Shown: positions 20,169 to 32,141, counted from the stretch's first letter. The stretch: DNA of 64,000 nucleotides from Nicotiana tabacum (GCF_000715075.1 NC_134100.1:26094609-26158608); one strand, 5' to 3'. The notes: generated from the letters alone by a model not told the origin. Made by a program: numbers and translations.

Positions 20169-23141
20169 TGTAACGACCTGACCGGTCGTTTCATGAGTTA
20201 CCGCTCTGTTTCGCCAATTTCTGCTTCTTATTGCCTTGTTCAGCTGTATTATGTGTTATCAGGTTGGTTGGCTCAGGTTCGGACAGGTTTTGGTAAGGTT
20301 TGAGCACTTAGTCTCTTCAGAGTGACCTTAAGTTGGAAAAATCAACTGGATGTTGACTTATGTGACAATGAGCTCAGATGTGAATTTTGATGGTTCAGAT
20401 AGCTTTGGGAGGTGAGTTGGGACTTAGGAGAGTGATCGGAATGTGTTTTAGCGGTCCGGAGTAGATTTAGGCTTGAATTGGCGAAATTGGAATTTTGGCA
20501 TTTTCTGGTTGGTAGGTGAGATTTTGATATAGGGGTCGGAATGAATTCAGAGAGTTGCAATAGGTCCGTTGTGTCATTTGGGATGTGTGTGCAAAATTTG
20601 AGGTCATTCGGACGTGGTTTGATAGACTTTTTGATCGAAAGCGGAATTTGGAAGTTTTTGGGATTCTTAGGCTTGAATCCGATGCAAATATGGTGTTTTG
20701 ACGTTGTTTTAAGCATTCCGAAGGTTGGAACAAGTATGAATGATGTTATGGGATATGTTGTCATGTTTAGTTGAGGTCTCGAGGGCCTCGGGGGAGTTTC
20801 GGGTGGTTAAACAGATCACTTCATGTTGAAGGAAATTGCAGAAAAACTGCTGTTGGTGTTGCAGGTTTTTGACCTTCGAGTTCGCGATGCATGTCCCCCA
20901 TTCGTGAAGGGTTGGGATGTGAGGCTGTGAAGTTGGCATTCGCGTTTGCGAAGGTGGTCCCGCGATCGCGAAGGGTTGAGATCAATGGTCATCGTGTTCG
21001 CGAGGGATTTGCCGCGTTCGCGTAGAGGAAAGGTGAGCAACTGGGTCCAGCTTGATTTGTTCATCGCGTTCGCGGTGAGTTGGGAAGTTAAGACTTCATG
21101 TTCGCATACAGGGAGTCGCAAACGCGATGAAGGAAAAAGTGGTCAACATAAGTTTGTGCTTCACGAACGCGAGGCGTTGACCGCGTTCGCGAAGAAGGAT
21201 TTTGAATAGCTGGGCAGAATGTTTTAAAAGGCTATATCCACGATTTTGGGTCTAAGTTTCATCATTGTTGGGTGATTTTAGAGTTTTTTGAGGAGGATTG
21301 AAGAGATAATCAAGGGGGAACACTTGGAGTAAGATTTATGGACTTAATACTCAATCCTAATGTGATTTCTACCTAATTAATCATGGAATTTGTGGAATTT
21401 AAGCCTAAAAATTGGAAGTTAGGGCTTGGAAATTGGAGACCTAAATCTAGAGATTTGAGGGGTCATTTGTGGTTGAATTTTGGTGTATTTGATATGTATG
21501 AACTCGTGAGGGCGTAAGGATTTTAGTATTGTGATTTTTATCGGAATCTGAGACATGGGCGCGGGGGGTCGAGTTTGGCGAATTTTGGAATTTGTGTTGT
21601 AGTTTGATTACTTTCGAGTGGGCTTTGTTCCCTTAGCATATTTTATAGTTATGTACTGATTTTGGTTAGATTTGGAGCATCCGGAGGCCGATTCGTGGGG
21701 CAAAGGCATCACGGGCTAGAGTTTGGACCGGATAGAGGTAAGTAATGATTGTAAATGCTGTCCTGAGGGTATGAAACCCCGTATTTCAGATTGTTGTGCT
21801 ATTCTGAGGTGACACACACACTAGAAGACGAGCGTGGGGTTGTGCACCGTTGGGGATTGCGACTTTGTCCGTCCCGTATGACTGTTTAACTGCATATTTG
21901 ATTGAAATTTTTTGCTATCATCATATTTTGGGCTGAATGCCATATTTGGGCCTCGTGCCAGCTGTTTTGGACCCTTATGGGATTTTTACTACTATTCCAC
22001 ATTGTCTTGACTTTATATTTGTACTCAGTCATACTATATTCTAATATTTTTATAACTTAGCCATGTTTACGCTATTTTGACATCTTAAATGATATTTTGG
22101 GTTGAGCATCATATTTTACTGTGCCCGAGTGGCTTTTAGAGATTTCTGACTGAGTAGGGCCGAGGGCCTGTGTTGTGAGGTTATTATGGGATCGAGTTGC
22201 GTGCCTCAGCAGTATTGTGATGATTCATGATTTTTAGGTCGAGGGCCTGAGTTGTACACCACGAGGTGGCTTGATAGGAGGCCGAGAGCCTGTTTGATTA
22301 TGCCACGAGATGGCTTGATATTGTGCTTGGGCCATAAGGGGCCCCTCCCGGAGTCTGTACACTCCTAGTGAGCGCGGGTACCCAGTGTGAGATGTGGTGT
22401 AGTCCGTGGGGCTGATGTTATTCCATGTTATTGCCTGAGGGGCTGATACGAGTGATTGTGAGATAGCCCGAAGGGCTGATTCTGTTGGTATTTTGTCCGA
22501 GGGGCTGACTTTATGTGTCTATCTTTTCTCACTACTTTTTCATTTACTCGTTTAAACTGCTAAAAGATGTTTTAAAGAGATTTTTACTAAACTAAGATGT
22601 TTCTACGAGCTTTTATTGTTTTATTACATTATTCTGGTGTTATATTGCCTCTTTGTAGCATTTTGCTGTGATTTACGTGTTTTCTTATCGCTCAACTGCC
22701 TTTACTTTTATTACATACTGAGTTGGCGTACTCACACTACTCCCTACACCCTGTGCACAGATTCAGGAGTCTCGGGTCACGCTAGTAAGGGCTGATTGCG
22801 TCCAGCAGGCTATTCGGAGTTCACTAGGTAGCTGCTCGGCGTTCGCAGCCTAGTGCTTCTCCTTCCTATCTTTATTTTCCTTGCACTAGCTTAGTAATAA
22901 ACTGTGTAGACCTTTTTTATACTCTTAGATAGATGTTTAGATGCTCATGACTGGTGACACCCTGATGTCGGGCTATGTTTGTTTCCGCATTTGTTCTATT
23001 TCACTCTATTTTGGGATTTATCACTTATTAATGACTTAAGCATGAATTTTTATAACTGTTAATTGGTTTGGGGATTTGTGTCGGCTAGCCTTGTTTCACG
23101 ATAGGCGCCATCACGACCATGTTCGGTTTAGGGTCGTGATA
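20169..23141 (+). repeat. 3' LTR of element B (2.97 kb)
   Basis: It starts TGTAACGACCTGACC after the purine tract and ends GGGTCGTGATA, a degraded GTGACA end. A cluster of TTCGCG-type motifs lies at 20876-21200 and GGCC-rich subrepeats (GGCCGAGGGCCTG, GGGGCTGA) at 22130-22510. A TATA-like GGCTATATCC lies near 21230. Short open frames on both strands here belong to no family that I recognise. Confidence 0.85.
20876..21200. repeat. CpG-rich cluster of TTCGCG/CGCGAA motifs in the LTR of B
   Basis: About ten imperfect copies of TTCGCGAAGG-like words in both orientations occur in 325 bp, spaced 20-50 bp. The rest of the LTR has few CpG sites. Function unknown. Confidence 0.7.
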
Positions 23142-23819
23142 ATTAAAACTAATCAACAGGTAACATTTTGAAACATTTACGCGTGTTAGAACACACAGAG
23201 TTTAAGTTAAACCCGAAGTTTAGTGCCAGTGTAAGAAAACAAATCTGCTCAGTAGTAACAGAGCAAGCTATAGAAGAATAGCCTTTAAGAGTTATCGAAA
23301 ATGGGGGGGGGGGGTTCCCTAAGATTGACAGTATGAGTAGAGTTAAATTATTAATATTGTATATGATAGTTGTGAATAATTATCTTTCCGTTTATGTAAG
23401 TAATTTGGTTTTTTCTAGTAACAAGAATTGCTCTGAAGTAAGTCAGAAGATGAGTTTTCATTGACATAAGGTGCAAAGAATTGCAGAAGATAAGGAAGGT
23501 TGTTCGGATCCCAACATAAGAGAAGGATCCGCAACTACAAGACCTTAATCTTTGGTCTAAGGAGAGATGTGAAAATCGCCATTAAGTCCAGTTGGAGATT
23601 TGAAACCCGCATAGTTAGCATGGGATATAAAATTTATAAAATCATGCCCAATTATGTATCATGAGGGTAGTTCCATTGCATGAGAATTTAATCTTTGGAG
23701 TACTGGTCAAAGACTTAGCTCACAATAATACTATAAGTGTTTTCAGGAAGTGCTTAAGAAAATATAATCAATATGGGAAGTATAGCTCATGGTTTAGGCG
23801 GACAATAGAAATATGGTGA

Positions 23820-24260
23820 AAGAAGTTCACCGCATAGCCAAGCTAGGAGTTCGACTTTTAGACTCCGAAGATGGTGGAGTTATTGTCCAAAACATGACTT
23901 GTTCCTCCTTAGTAGCCGAAGTAAAGGAGAAACGGTTTGATGATCCATACTTTTTGCAGTTGAAAGAGGGGGATTCACAAGCATAAGACGATGGATTTTG
24001 AGCAAGGGGAGATGATGGTACTTTGAGGTACCAAGATAGATTGTGTGTTCCAACCATACATGGACTTAGCGAGAGGAACATGTTAGAAGCCCATAATTCC
24101 AGGTATTTTATCCACCTGGGTTCCCCAAAGATGTATCATAATCTTAAGGAGATTTATTAGTGGAACGACATGAAAAAGAACATCACACAATTTGTGGCCA
24201 AATATCTAAATTGTCAGCAAGTGAAGGTCGAGCAGCAAAAAACTAAGTGTTTATCTCATG
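23820..24260 (+). pseudogene. Element E integrase zinc-binding region, fragment
   Basis: Translation of the plus strand, ignoring stops, gives the RNase H-integrase linker and the H2C2 head with CX2C present as LNCQQ. Stops and substitutions are frequent. The same linker, more scrambled, is recognisable in element D at about 45030-45240, so E and D are related families. Confidence 0.65.
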
Positions 24261-24349
24261 ATACACATATTCGTTAGTGTAGATGGTAAATATGGACTTT
24301 ATAATAGGATTGTCTCGCTCATTTTGAAAGCATGATTTAATGGGGCATT

Positions 24350-24545
24350 TCTAAAAGTTTCGCCTATGAAATTTGTTATAAGATTTGGGAAGAAAGGAAA
24401 GCTTAGTACCAGATACATCGGGCCGTATAGGATCCTACGAAAGGTCGGACGAGTAGCTTATGAGTTAGAGTTTCCACCAAAATTGGTGGATGTACACCCA
24501 GTATTTCACGTGTCATATTACAAAATTCAAGTTTCTAGTACTCAG
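24350..24545 (+). pseudogene. Element E integrase C-terminal (GPY/F-like) fragment
   Basis: The 84-residue frame starting at 24366 begins with MKFVIRFGKKGKLSTRYIGP, the conserved basic block that follows the integrase core in chromoviruses, then YRILRKVGRVAYELEFPP. It runs into tandem repeats after VDVHPVFHVS, where the chromodomain should start. Confidence 0.7.
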
Positions 24546-24700
24546 ATACTCATATCAGTTCAGTACTCAAATACCCATATCAGTTCAGTACTTAGATACT
24601 CATGTCAGTTCAATAATTAGATATTCGTTCCACTACAGTATTCATATATCCATGTTAATTCAGTATTCACGTATCCATGGCAGACCAATATTCACATATA
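24533..24700 (+). repeat. Short tandem repeats replacing the chromodomain of E
   Basis: The words ACTCAGATACTCATATCAGT and TTCAGTACTC recur about five times with a 25-30 bp period. A similar CAGTATTCAGTCAGCTCAAT series continues at 24830-24950. Confidence 0.65.
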
Positions 24701-26596
24701 TGTTTCATGTTATGTGCATTATGATGCCCTGTGAGGCTTGTGATATGCTATGATAGCTGGCAGGTGTTTCAGAGAAATGTTGAAGGTAATTAACCTTTTC
24801 ATTTGGACCTTATGTTATAATCTCCATGTCTTTCAGTATTCAGTCAGCTCAATATTGAGTCAATGCGATAGTCATTCAGTTCAGTATCTCAGCAGTTCAG
24901 TAATCATGTATTCATTTAGTTTAGTATGCAAGTGTTCATAAAAGTTCAGTGTTCAGATGTTTCCTTTAGATCCGTTTAAGGTCCAGAGTTATCTGTAGTT
25001 ATAGTCAGGACAATCATTCGAGGACGAATGATCCCAAAGGGGAGATAGTGTAACATTCCATAAATTTGGACTAGGTGTGGATGTGTTAAATGAGTATTAA
25101 TGTGACATTTTAGACATATGCTGTCTTATCGGAATGAGTATGGGTGGAAATAGTTGTTTTGGAATCAAGACGGAGAGTGAGGTGCATAAGATTCGATAAA
25201 ATCGACTAAGTTTATGGAATGTCTATCGTCTAGCAGGATTTAGTGAATATCTATTAGGAATTTAGGAAAACCTAAAACATGAAAGTTGTAACCCTTTGAA
25301 ATACATTTTAATGATATTTTATGGAACCCTAACGGACCACTCTGAAAAACGTTATGTGTGTTTTACTGGACAATACACAGTATGCATGCCCAAGTCTGTA
25401 TCCAGTTGGTCCTGTGCGCGGCCTCATACTTGGGACATTTCTACTGCTTTTGATGCACGTTCAGGTGCGCGGTTGGGCCTTCAGCTGCATTGGGGCACAT
25501 CTGGGAAGCCGTTTTATAAGCCCTACTTCATCCCTCACACCCCAAAACACAAAAACTTACTCTTGAAAAGGAAGCTCTCAAGAACCTAACTCCTCAAAGG
25601 TCCCTCCAGCATCCAAGGTGAGTTCTAATGGTGATTCTAAGTTAATTTCAATTCTCCAATACCTTATCAACATGGGCAAGCCCTTCAAATCATTAGATAT
25701 TCTATTAGGACAACATTATTGAAAAAAGAAACCCTAAAACTCAAATTTAAGAGGATTGAAAAGGTAATATCTTCACGCTCTAATTGATTATAGTATTGGA
25801 TTAATGATTATAGATTCTAAGTTCATGAGATATGAGTTGATAGGTTTGATAGAAAAGCATGAATGATTATTGGTTTGTTGATTATTGATTAAGGGTCTTG
25901 TTTATCTTATGGGTGATGAAGAATGGTATTGATTATAAGAAATTTGAGATTTTAGAATTTTATAGGAGCAAGAGAATGGGTTATTGGGTGTAGAAATACC
26001 ATTAATAAGGGTTATGAAGTTTTATACCCATCAAGTATTTGAGAAAATGCTTAAGTAACTAAAAAATGAGTGTTATTGCTAATATGGAATCCCTTTGACT
26101 TGTATTTCTATAGATTAAAGTTGAAAGGGTGGGCGAACGTTGTATTACGCTCAAGAGCAGGAAGTTAAGGTATGTGAGACTAACTCTCTATCTTTGGGAA
26201 TGTTAATAATTCTCCCTACACTATGTTTCTTTTACAACGTTACTAATTGCCTCATAAATATAGTTAAGCCTAGTTTTTTGAATAGTTGCAGAACTTTTAT
26301 TCTCTAACTTCGTAATTCGTTCATGACTTTCATCCCTAACGTCGTGAGCTCAGTTCATAATCAATATAGACTTGTGTTTGATGCCCACGAGTCTCAGTCT
26401 AGGTTACTCAGCATGTCATAAACAGTTAAAGTTTTAGTTTTCGTAATCAGTTCATGAATACATGTCTTAGTCTATTCGTATTCAGTATTCTAGTATCATG
26501 TATCTCAATATGATTCAGTATTTAAGCATTACATATTAAAATGTGATTCTTAGTACCTGAATTCAAATCCCTAAATGTTGAACACCTTTATTTAGG

Positions 26597-26755
26597 CCTG
26601 AGGCCGTAGTTTATGCTTTATGCATGTTTGGGCCTGAGGCCGTAGTTTATGCTTTACGCATCTTTGGGCCTGAGGCCATAGTTATATATACATATACTTT
26701 CGCCTTAGGCCGTATCTTGTGCACATATATATTATGCCCGAGGCCGTAGTTTATA
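26597..26755 (+). repeat. GGCCTGAGGCC subrepeats in the LTR of E
   Basis: Five copies of a unit with GCCTGAGGCCGTAGTTTATG at its core, 35-45 bp apart, the later ones diverged. Similar GGCC-rich subrepeats occupy the equivalent part of the LTRs of B, D and the solo LTR. Confidence 0.75.
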
Positions 26756-27141
26756 TAGATAAAGGTGATTCATAATTCAGAAGAGGGAGTATTCATATTC
26801 TTACTTCCTTTGTTCAGTTATTAGTTATCATTTCAGTTATCAATTATCAGCTCAGTTTCGGTTTCAGCATTTATAGTTCTTTCTTTCAGTTGTTTTACAC
26901 ATAGTGTAATTCAAATTTACTAACGTCCCTTTCGCCCAGGGCCTGCATCTCACGATGCAGATAATGATTTACTGGTTGACAATTCAAAGCACTAGGATTC
27001 TTGTACTAGCTATTTGGTGAGCCTCGGTTCTTTCGGAGCATTGTCATTACTTACAGTCTTTCAGTATTTATAGACAGTCAGTGTTCTCAGTACTTCATTA
27101 GAGGCTTCATAGACTAGTGTAATAGTTAGATAGAGTTGTAG

Positions 27142-27432
27142 CTCCCGTTTGGCAATAGATTTTGGCTTTATTTTTTCAAAAAAAAAATTAAAAATATTAT
27201 TTGTTTATAAAATATGATCATGTTTTGGGAAAAATAATTTCAAAATATTTTGATTTCCGAAAAACTAGTTTAGGGCGGTTTTTGGGTGACTTTTTCTTCC
27301 TCTCACAAAACTTCAACTTTTCTTCAAATAAAATGCATGTCCAAACACAACTTCAACTTTCAAAAATTATTTTTCAACAGAACTTCAAAAACTATATTTC
27401 AAGTTTGAATCAAATCTATGTCTAAACGCTAG
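27142..27432. mobile_element. MITE with imperfect 22-bp TIRs
   Basis: The left end CTCCCGTTTGGCAATAGATTT matches the inverted right end CTAGCGTTTAGACATAGATTT with a few mismatches. TGTAG flanks both sides (27137-27141 and 27433-27437) as a possible duplication. It is 291 bp, AT-rich and non-coding. The superfamily is not settled, since a 5-bp duplication is unusual and the flanks may have mutated from 8 bp. Confidence 0.6.
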
Positions 27433-27663
27433 TGTAGTCTTTTCATGTTAAGTAATGTTGGCTACAGATATATTTTAGACTTATAATAGTGTTTCCGTAC
27501 TTGATTTATCACTATCAGTATATCAGCATGTGTTAGTTTATCTTCCGCATTCAGGATGTTATGATATCACATGTTGATTCAGCCAACCAGCTGGTTTGCT
27601 CGGTCGCATGTAGTCAGGCACCGGATGTCGTGTTGCGTTGAGGCCCAGGTTCGGTGCGTGTCA

Positions 27664-28007
27664 AAAATAATCCTTTGCAAGGACGTGCTAGCAATAGCTC
27701 TTTTCTATATTATTCGAGTTTCATCAACAGCAGTGTGTTTCAATTCCATAAGCACATTGTTGTTTTAATTTTAATAGTTATGGGATGGTCGTTATTCAGT
27801 CAACCTTAACTTAATCTATTTTAACCGAGTAGATTTTAGGAAAATTAAGGTCATGATCCGTCTAATGACATAGTCATTTTGATCGATTCAAATTTGACCC
27901 AACTCGTACATTTATACCCCAATATGAAATAAGTAATATTTTCGTATCTTCTTAAATACAAAGACTAATTCAAATAATTTTAGGTAACATAGTTATCACT
28001 TATCACT
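27664..28007 (-). repeat. Unassigned flank with copia LTR start (minus strand)
   Basis: The right end, read on the minus strand, starts TGATAAGTGATAACTATGTT directly after a GGAGGAG purine stretch, as a copia 3' LTR should. The same terminal sequence recurs at about 32205-32252 in the same orientation. How far left the LTR extends is unclear. Nothing else is recognised in this stretch. Confidence 0.5.
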
Positions 28008-29445
28008 CCTCCTGAAATGATGCTCGGCCTGAAAGAATACAGATCTTGTCGCGTAAAAACAATATCTGTGGTGATAGAAGTGCTTTGGTCAATAAATCAG
28101 CAAGTTGATCTTGGCTAGGGACATATTGAACTTGGAGAGCACTCGAGACAATTTTTTCACGAACAAAATGAACATCAATTTCAATAATAATGTGAATTCT
28201 AATAAAAATACCTCACAAACAAGGTAGATGGATTGCCAAGACTATATCGACCTTATCCTTACACTCAACTTAGAGTATTCAATCTCGCTTTAACTCCTTA
28301 GAAGGACAGAAAGCACTAGGGGAATGAAATCCCGTGCCTAGAAAGAAAAGTAGGGAAAATACCCCTTTAATGACTAAATGAAATGGTAATGGTTATACAC
28401 CTTACCACATTCACTACTTCCAAAGAAAGAACTCAAAACTGTGCCCAGAATCAATCAAAAAGCTTATTGATTTGATTCATCCACCTGAATCGAACTTAGT
28501 ACGAGCGTGTTGAATAAGATTTTGTGCCAAATAAAAATTGCTAATATTGTCACAAAAAATTGTAGAAGGTGAAGAAAGAGAAACATGGAGTTCTCGTAGT
28601 AGCGAAAGTAGCCACGTGCTTTCAGTAGTGGCATGAGCAACTACTCTATATTCAGCTTCAGCATGATCTAGAAATAACATTTTGCTTCTTAGAAGACCAG
28701 AAAATAAGATTAGGGCCAAGAAAGATACATTAGGCCAAAGTAGATCGATGAGTGGTAGGGCAGCCAGCCCAGTCCGCATCACTATAATATTTTAAATTGT
28801 CAATAGAACCACCAGAAAATAAATAAACCATGATCCAGGGAACCTTGAAAATAACGTAGGATTCTTTTGATAGCAGTATAATGAATGTTCGAAAGAGAAT
28901 GCATAAATTGAGACACTTGATTAACAACAAAAGCAATATCTAGACGGGTGAAGGTTAAGTCTTTGAGACTACCAACAAGACTTCTGTAAAGAGTAGGATC
29001 AGAAAAGGGAGCAAAATCTACAGAATGAAGTAGTGACACAGGAGAAAGAGAAGTTGAAACTGGTTTGGAAGAAAGCAGATTTGCATGACTGAGAAGTTTT
29101 TTAACATACTTGGATATTGCGAGCAATTATAGAAATACCAAGAAAATAATTAACTATCCCTAAGTCATTCACTGAAAACTCGGACTTGAGAGTATGAATT
29201 AAAGATCTAAGTAACAAATTAGAAGAGGCATTGGGGAGAATATCATCAACATAGAGAAGAATAATAGCAATATTTGAGTTATTTTTGTAAATAAAAAGAG
29301 AAGGACCAGACATGATATTTTGATATCTATTACTCTATATGAAACCATGCCCGTGGGCTTGATTTAATCCATAAATAATTTTGATCAACCGACAAATATA
29401 ATGAGAAAATTATGGATGAACAAAACCAGTAGGCAGTTTCATGGT
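28008..29445 (-). pseudogene. Ty1/copia RT-RNase H fragment, broken
   Basis: Read on the minus strand from 29445: MKLPTGF-VHP, YGLNQAHG, then LLYVDDIL with the YVDD catalytic box, NDLGIVNYFLG, DPTLYRSLVGSL, YYSDADWAGCP and AEYRVVAHATTE. These are the ordered motifs of copia RT and RNase H. The C-terminal VQYVPSQDQLADLLTK lies at 28040-28190. A segment of about 300 bp of unknown origin (28188-28497) separates it from HARTK. Several stops and frameshifts are present. Confidence 0.85.
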
Positions 29446-29484
29446 ATGAGAAGTCTAGGTTTTGTTTTTCTCTTCTGTTGAATC

Positions 29485-30940
29485 ATGACTCCCAACTCCT
29501 CTAATGAATCAGTTCCTACATCCCCAACCTCCATGACTAATGCTTCCTCCTTTATTCCATCCTCTCCCTATGCTATTTTTATCTCCAACATTAAAAATCT
29601 TGTTCCTACTGTTCTTGACTTTACAAACTATATGTTATGGAGAGAGCTTCTCTTACCAGTCTTCAAAGGTGATGGTGTTTATGGATTTATTGCTGGAAGT
29701 TTTTCGTGTCCTGCTCCTACTATTCTTCGTGATGAAGTTACCTCTATCTAGAATCCTTCCTTTCAACAATGGATTCAACTTGACTCCATTATTCTTTCGT
29801 AGATTCAAGCAAATATTTCTCAAGAGATTCTTCAAGATATTATCAAGCCAAATAATTCTCTCACTTCTAGAGATGCGTGGCTTCAAATCGAGCGTTTATT
29901 CCGTGATCAAGTCAGTTCTCGGACACTTCAACTGAAAGTCCAGTTTCACAACCTTAAGAAAGGTAATCTTTCAATTAATGAATATATCCATCGTCTCAAG
30001 TCCATTGCAGATGCATTGACGTCCATAAGCAATCCAATTTTTTAATGTGATCTTGTTCTACAAATACTTTCTAGATTAACTCCAGAATATATGTCTGTGA
30101 GCACCTCTATCTCTATTCGTGTTTCTCTTCCTACCTTTATTGAAGCACTCTCTTTACTTTTTTCTTCAAGAAGCCCAATTAACTAGTCTCTCTAGTTCTT
30201 CTAAGGATAATTCCACCACTACTTTTGTGGCCAAGCAATAATCTTGTTCCTCTTATGGTCGTGGTCGTAATAACAATAGTGGGTGTTATTCCAATGGTTT
30301 ACGTGGTCGAGGCCGACACACTCAAGGAAATACCAAATCTTTTAATGTTGAGCCTCAAGAATTCACTCCTCGTCTATGTATGTCTTCCATTCTAGGTCCT
30401 CCTCCAATTTCTTATCCTATTGCTTCATTCCCTATCAACCTAGTAATGTGAATCTTTACCGCCAACTTTGCCATTAGCCACACCACACTGTTCGCGATTG
30501 TCCGTCTTTAAATTCTAAGGCCTTTGTGTCAGACATTAGTTCTAACTACTTCTTTTCTTCACTCAGTGATGCCTCTTGATTTGTGGATACCAGAGAAACT
30601 TCACACATGACTCCAAATGCATCCAATTTATCCTCAGTTACTCCATACAGTAGCTTGGATCGTGTAGTTGTGGATAATGGAACTCTACTTCCTATCTCCT
30701 ACACTGGACATGATACTCTCTATAACTACTTCTTTTATGATTTTCTCGCTTTTCGCTTAGATATATTTTAATTGGTCCTCATATTTCCACCAATTTATTA
30801 AGTATTCACAAATTTACTACGGATAATAAATTTTCCATAGAATTTGGTCCTTTTGGTTTTTTACTTAAGGAACCCATGACGAAGAGGCATCTCCTTCGCT
30901 GCAATAATCTTGGACCACTTTATTCAATTTCTTGATGTAT
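29485..30940 (+). pseudogene. Ty1/copia gag and protease fragment, broken
   Basis: The plus-strand ATG at 29485 starts a copia Gag: an S/T-rich head, then NYMLWRELLLPVFKGDGVYGF, the UBN2-type gag start. In the same frame follow NEYIHRLKSIADAL and LQILSRLTPEYM, with stops at 29748 and others. A GRGR-rich stretch and a damaged zinc knuckle (HTVRDCPS) come next. The protease starts FVDTRETSHMTPN, where a family D-T-G has become D-T-R. The homology fades at about 30940, where a DNA transposon begins. It lies head to head with the minus-strand RT fragment. Confidence 0.82.
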
Positions 30941-30948
30941 ATTATAAC

Positions 30949-32141
30949 AAGGGAAAAGAGTCAAAAATACTCCTCTACTATGTGAAAAGGATCACTTATT
31001 CCCTCTGTTATACTTTCAGTCCACCATTGCCCCTGCCATTACAAAACTGGTGCGAAAATACCCTTCCTCCGTTTGGATCCTCCACCATGGCCACATGACC
31101 TGACATTTTGCTGAGGTGGATGCCAAGGTGCCACCTTGCTGCCCCCATCCCAATTTTATCCCAATCGTCCCACTTCTTCTTCCATCACCACTTATCCCTT
31201 CATTCAACCACAACAATCATCACCTCTAGATACAGATAAGCTGAGCGTAATGGCGTATTCTAATTCAAGTATCGATTTTGTTACCATCACTGTTGAGACC
31301 ATTTATCTTGGAATAAAGGCTTGATCTTTTTTCCTTTCCTTTGACACCTATTACGTGTCTATTTCTTGTATGTGTACTGGTAAATAAAGTAAATGGATTG
31401 CCTTAGTATGTGACTAATTGACTAATTTAAATTTCTCAAGAATGGATGATGCGCTGCTTTCTTTTTGAACTATTTTTGGGCATTGATAATACATTGTGGG
31501 TTTACATGTATAATTATCCATTTTTTGTGCGAAGACAACTTTTTTTGGAGTTGCTTAATATGGATTATTAGATTGTAGATCCGTCTATAAGTTTTATTTT
31601 CTGTCTATCAAGTAATTTTTTTTACAAGAAGATTGACGTTTGAATTATCCGCCAGAGGTGGCGATTTTCTAAAGATCAATAAACACATGGTTTTTTTCAT
31701 TTTCTTTTTCTTTTTCTTTGGTTATAGAAGAGCGCAAAAAAGTTGCACTTTGAATGGTGTTTCATCTTCTTTTCTTGTCTTAATTGTTGCAAACTCACTT
31801 TACAATTTCCAAATAATTTTTTTATTCTGATTGTTTAGCCTTTGATTTCTTAAAAATTCCATTACTTTTTTTGAGATCAAATCGAGTACTCATGAATAAT
31901 GTTGATAACTGCTAAATCACTCGATTTAGTGATAAGGTTGGGGGTGGTGAGGTGGAATACCACTTGGTGACCAAACGGAGGAAGGGTATTTTTGTGCCAG
32001 TTTTGTAACAACCGGGGCAATGATGGATCGAAAGTATAACGGAGGGCATAAGTGATCATTTTTGCATAGTAGAGGGGTATTTTGACCCCGTTTCCCTTAT
32101 CATTTTCGCATAGTAGAGGGGTATTTTGACCCCGTTTCCCT
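30949..32141. mobile_element. Long-TIR non-autonomous DNA transposon (MULE or foldback type)
   Basis: The segment 30949-31076 reappears inverted at 31971-32098 at high similarity, giving TIRs of about 128 bp. Both contain GATCACTTAT, a TTACAAAACTGG word and CCTTCCTCCGTTTGG. The right end has an extra copy of the outer 44 bp (32099-32141). The interior of about 0.9 kb has no transposase. It contains a short plus-strand frame (31136-31324, start in a P/S/T-rich segment) that may be captured sequence or chance. Target duplication is not clear. Confidence 0.75.

Larger units (their letters stand above)
15194..23141 (+). mobile_element. Element B: chromovirus-type Ty3/gypsy retrotransposon (Tekay/Del-like), 5' LTR cut off
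   Basis: The element begins with 9 bp resembling its own LTR end (compare GTCGTGATA at 23133-23141), a tRNA-Met PBS, gag, protease, RT, RNase H, integrase and a C-terminal chromodomain, then a purine tract and a 3.0 kb 3' LTR. The chromodomain after integrase places it in the chromovirus clade. Pol is open in a single frame over 3 kb apart from stop codons. Most of the 5' LTR is expected left of the window, beyond element A. Confidence 0.88.
23142..25048 (+). mobile_element. Element E interior: heavily decayed chromovirus-type gypsy
   Basis: No long frame survives. From 23820 to 24260 one can read the linker and zinc-binding head of an integrase on the plus strand: GVRLLDSEDGGVIVQN, RLCVPTIHGL and LNCQQVKVEQQK. 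At 24350-24530 the integrase C-terminal block reappears (FGKKGKLSTRYIGPYRILRK and VDVHPVFHVSYYK). The catalytic core between them is missing. A run of 12 G lies at 23303-23314. The region ends with a palindrome and purine tract at 25015-25048 before the LTR. Confidence 0.75.
25049..27663 (+). repeat. 3' LTR of element E (2.6 kb, with MITE)
   Basis: TGTAACATTCC starts directly after the purine tract AAAGGGGAGATAG, and the LTR probably ends GTGCGTGTCA at 27663. A TATA-like TTTTATAAG lies at 25512-25520, followed by a CA-rich leader. Subrepeats with GGCCTGAGGCCGTAG lie at 26597-26755. A MITE interrupts the LTR at 27142-27432. Confidence 0.72.

Noticed and set aside
23303..23314. G12 run as a G-quadruplex promoter element
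   Set aside because: A single homopolymer run without further G tracts; more likely slippage or a sequencing artefact.
25296..25589. 97-residue frame in the LTR of E as a protein
   Set aside because: It overlaps the probable TATA box and leader of the LTR and has no recognisable domain.
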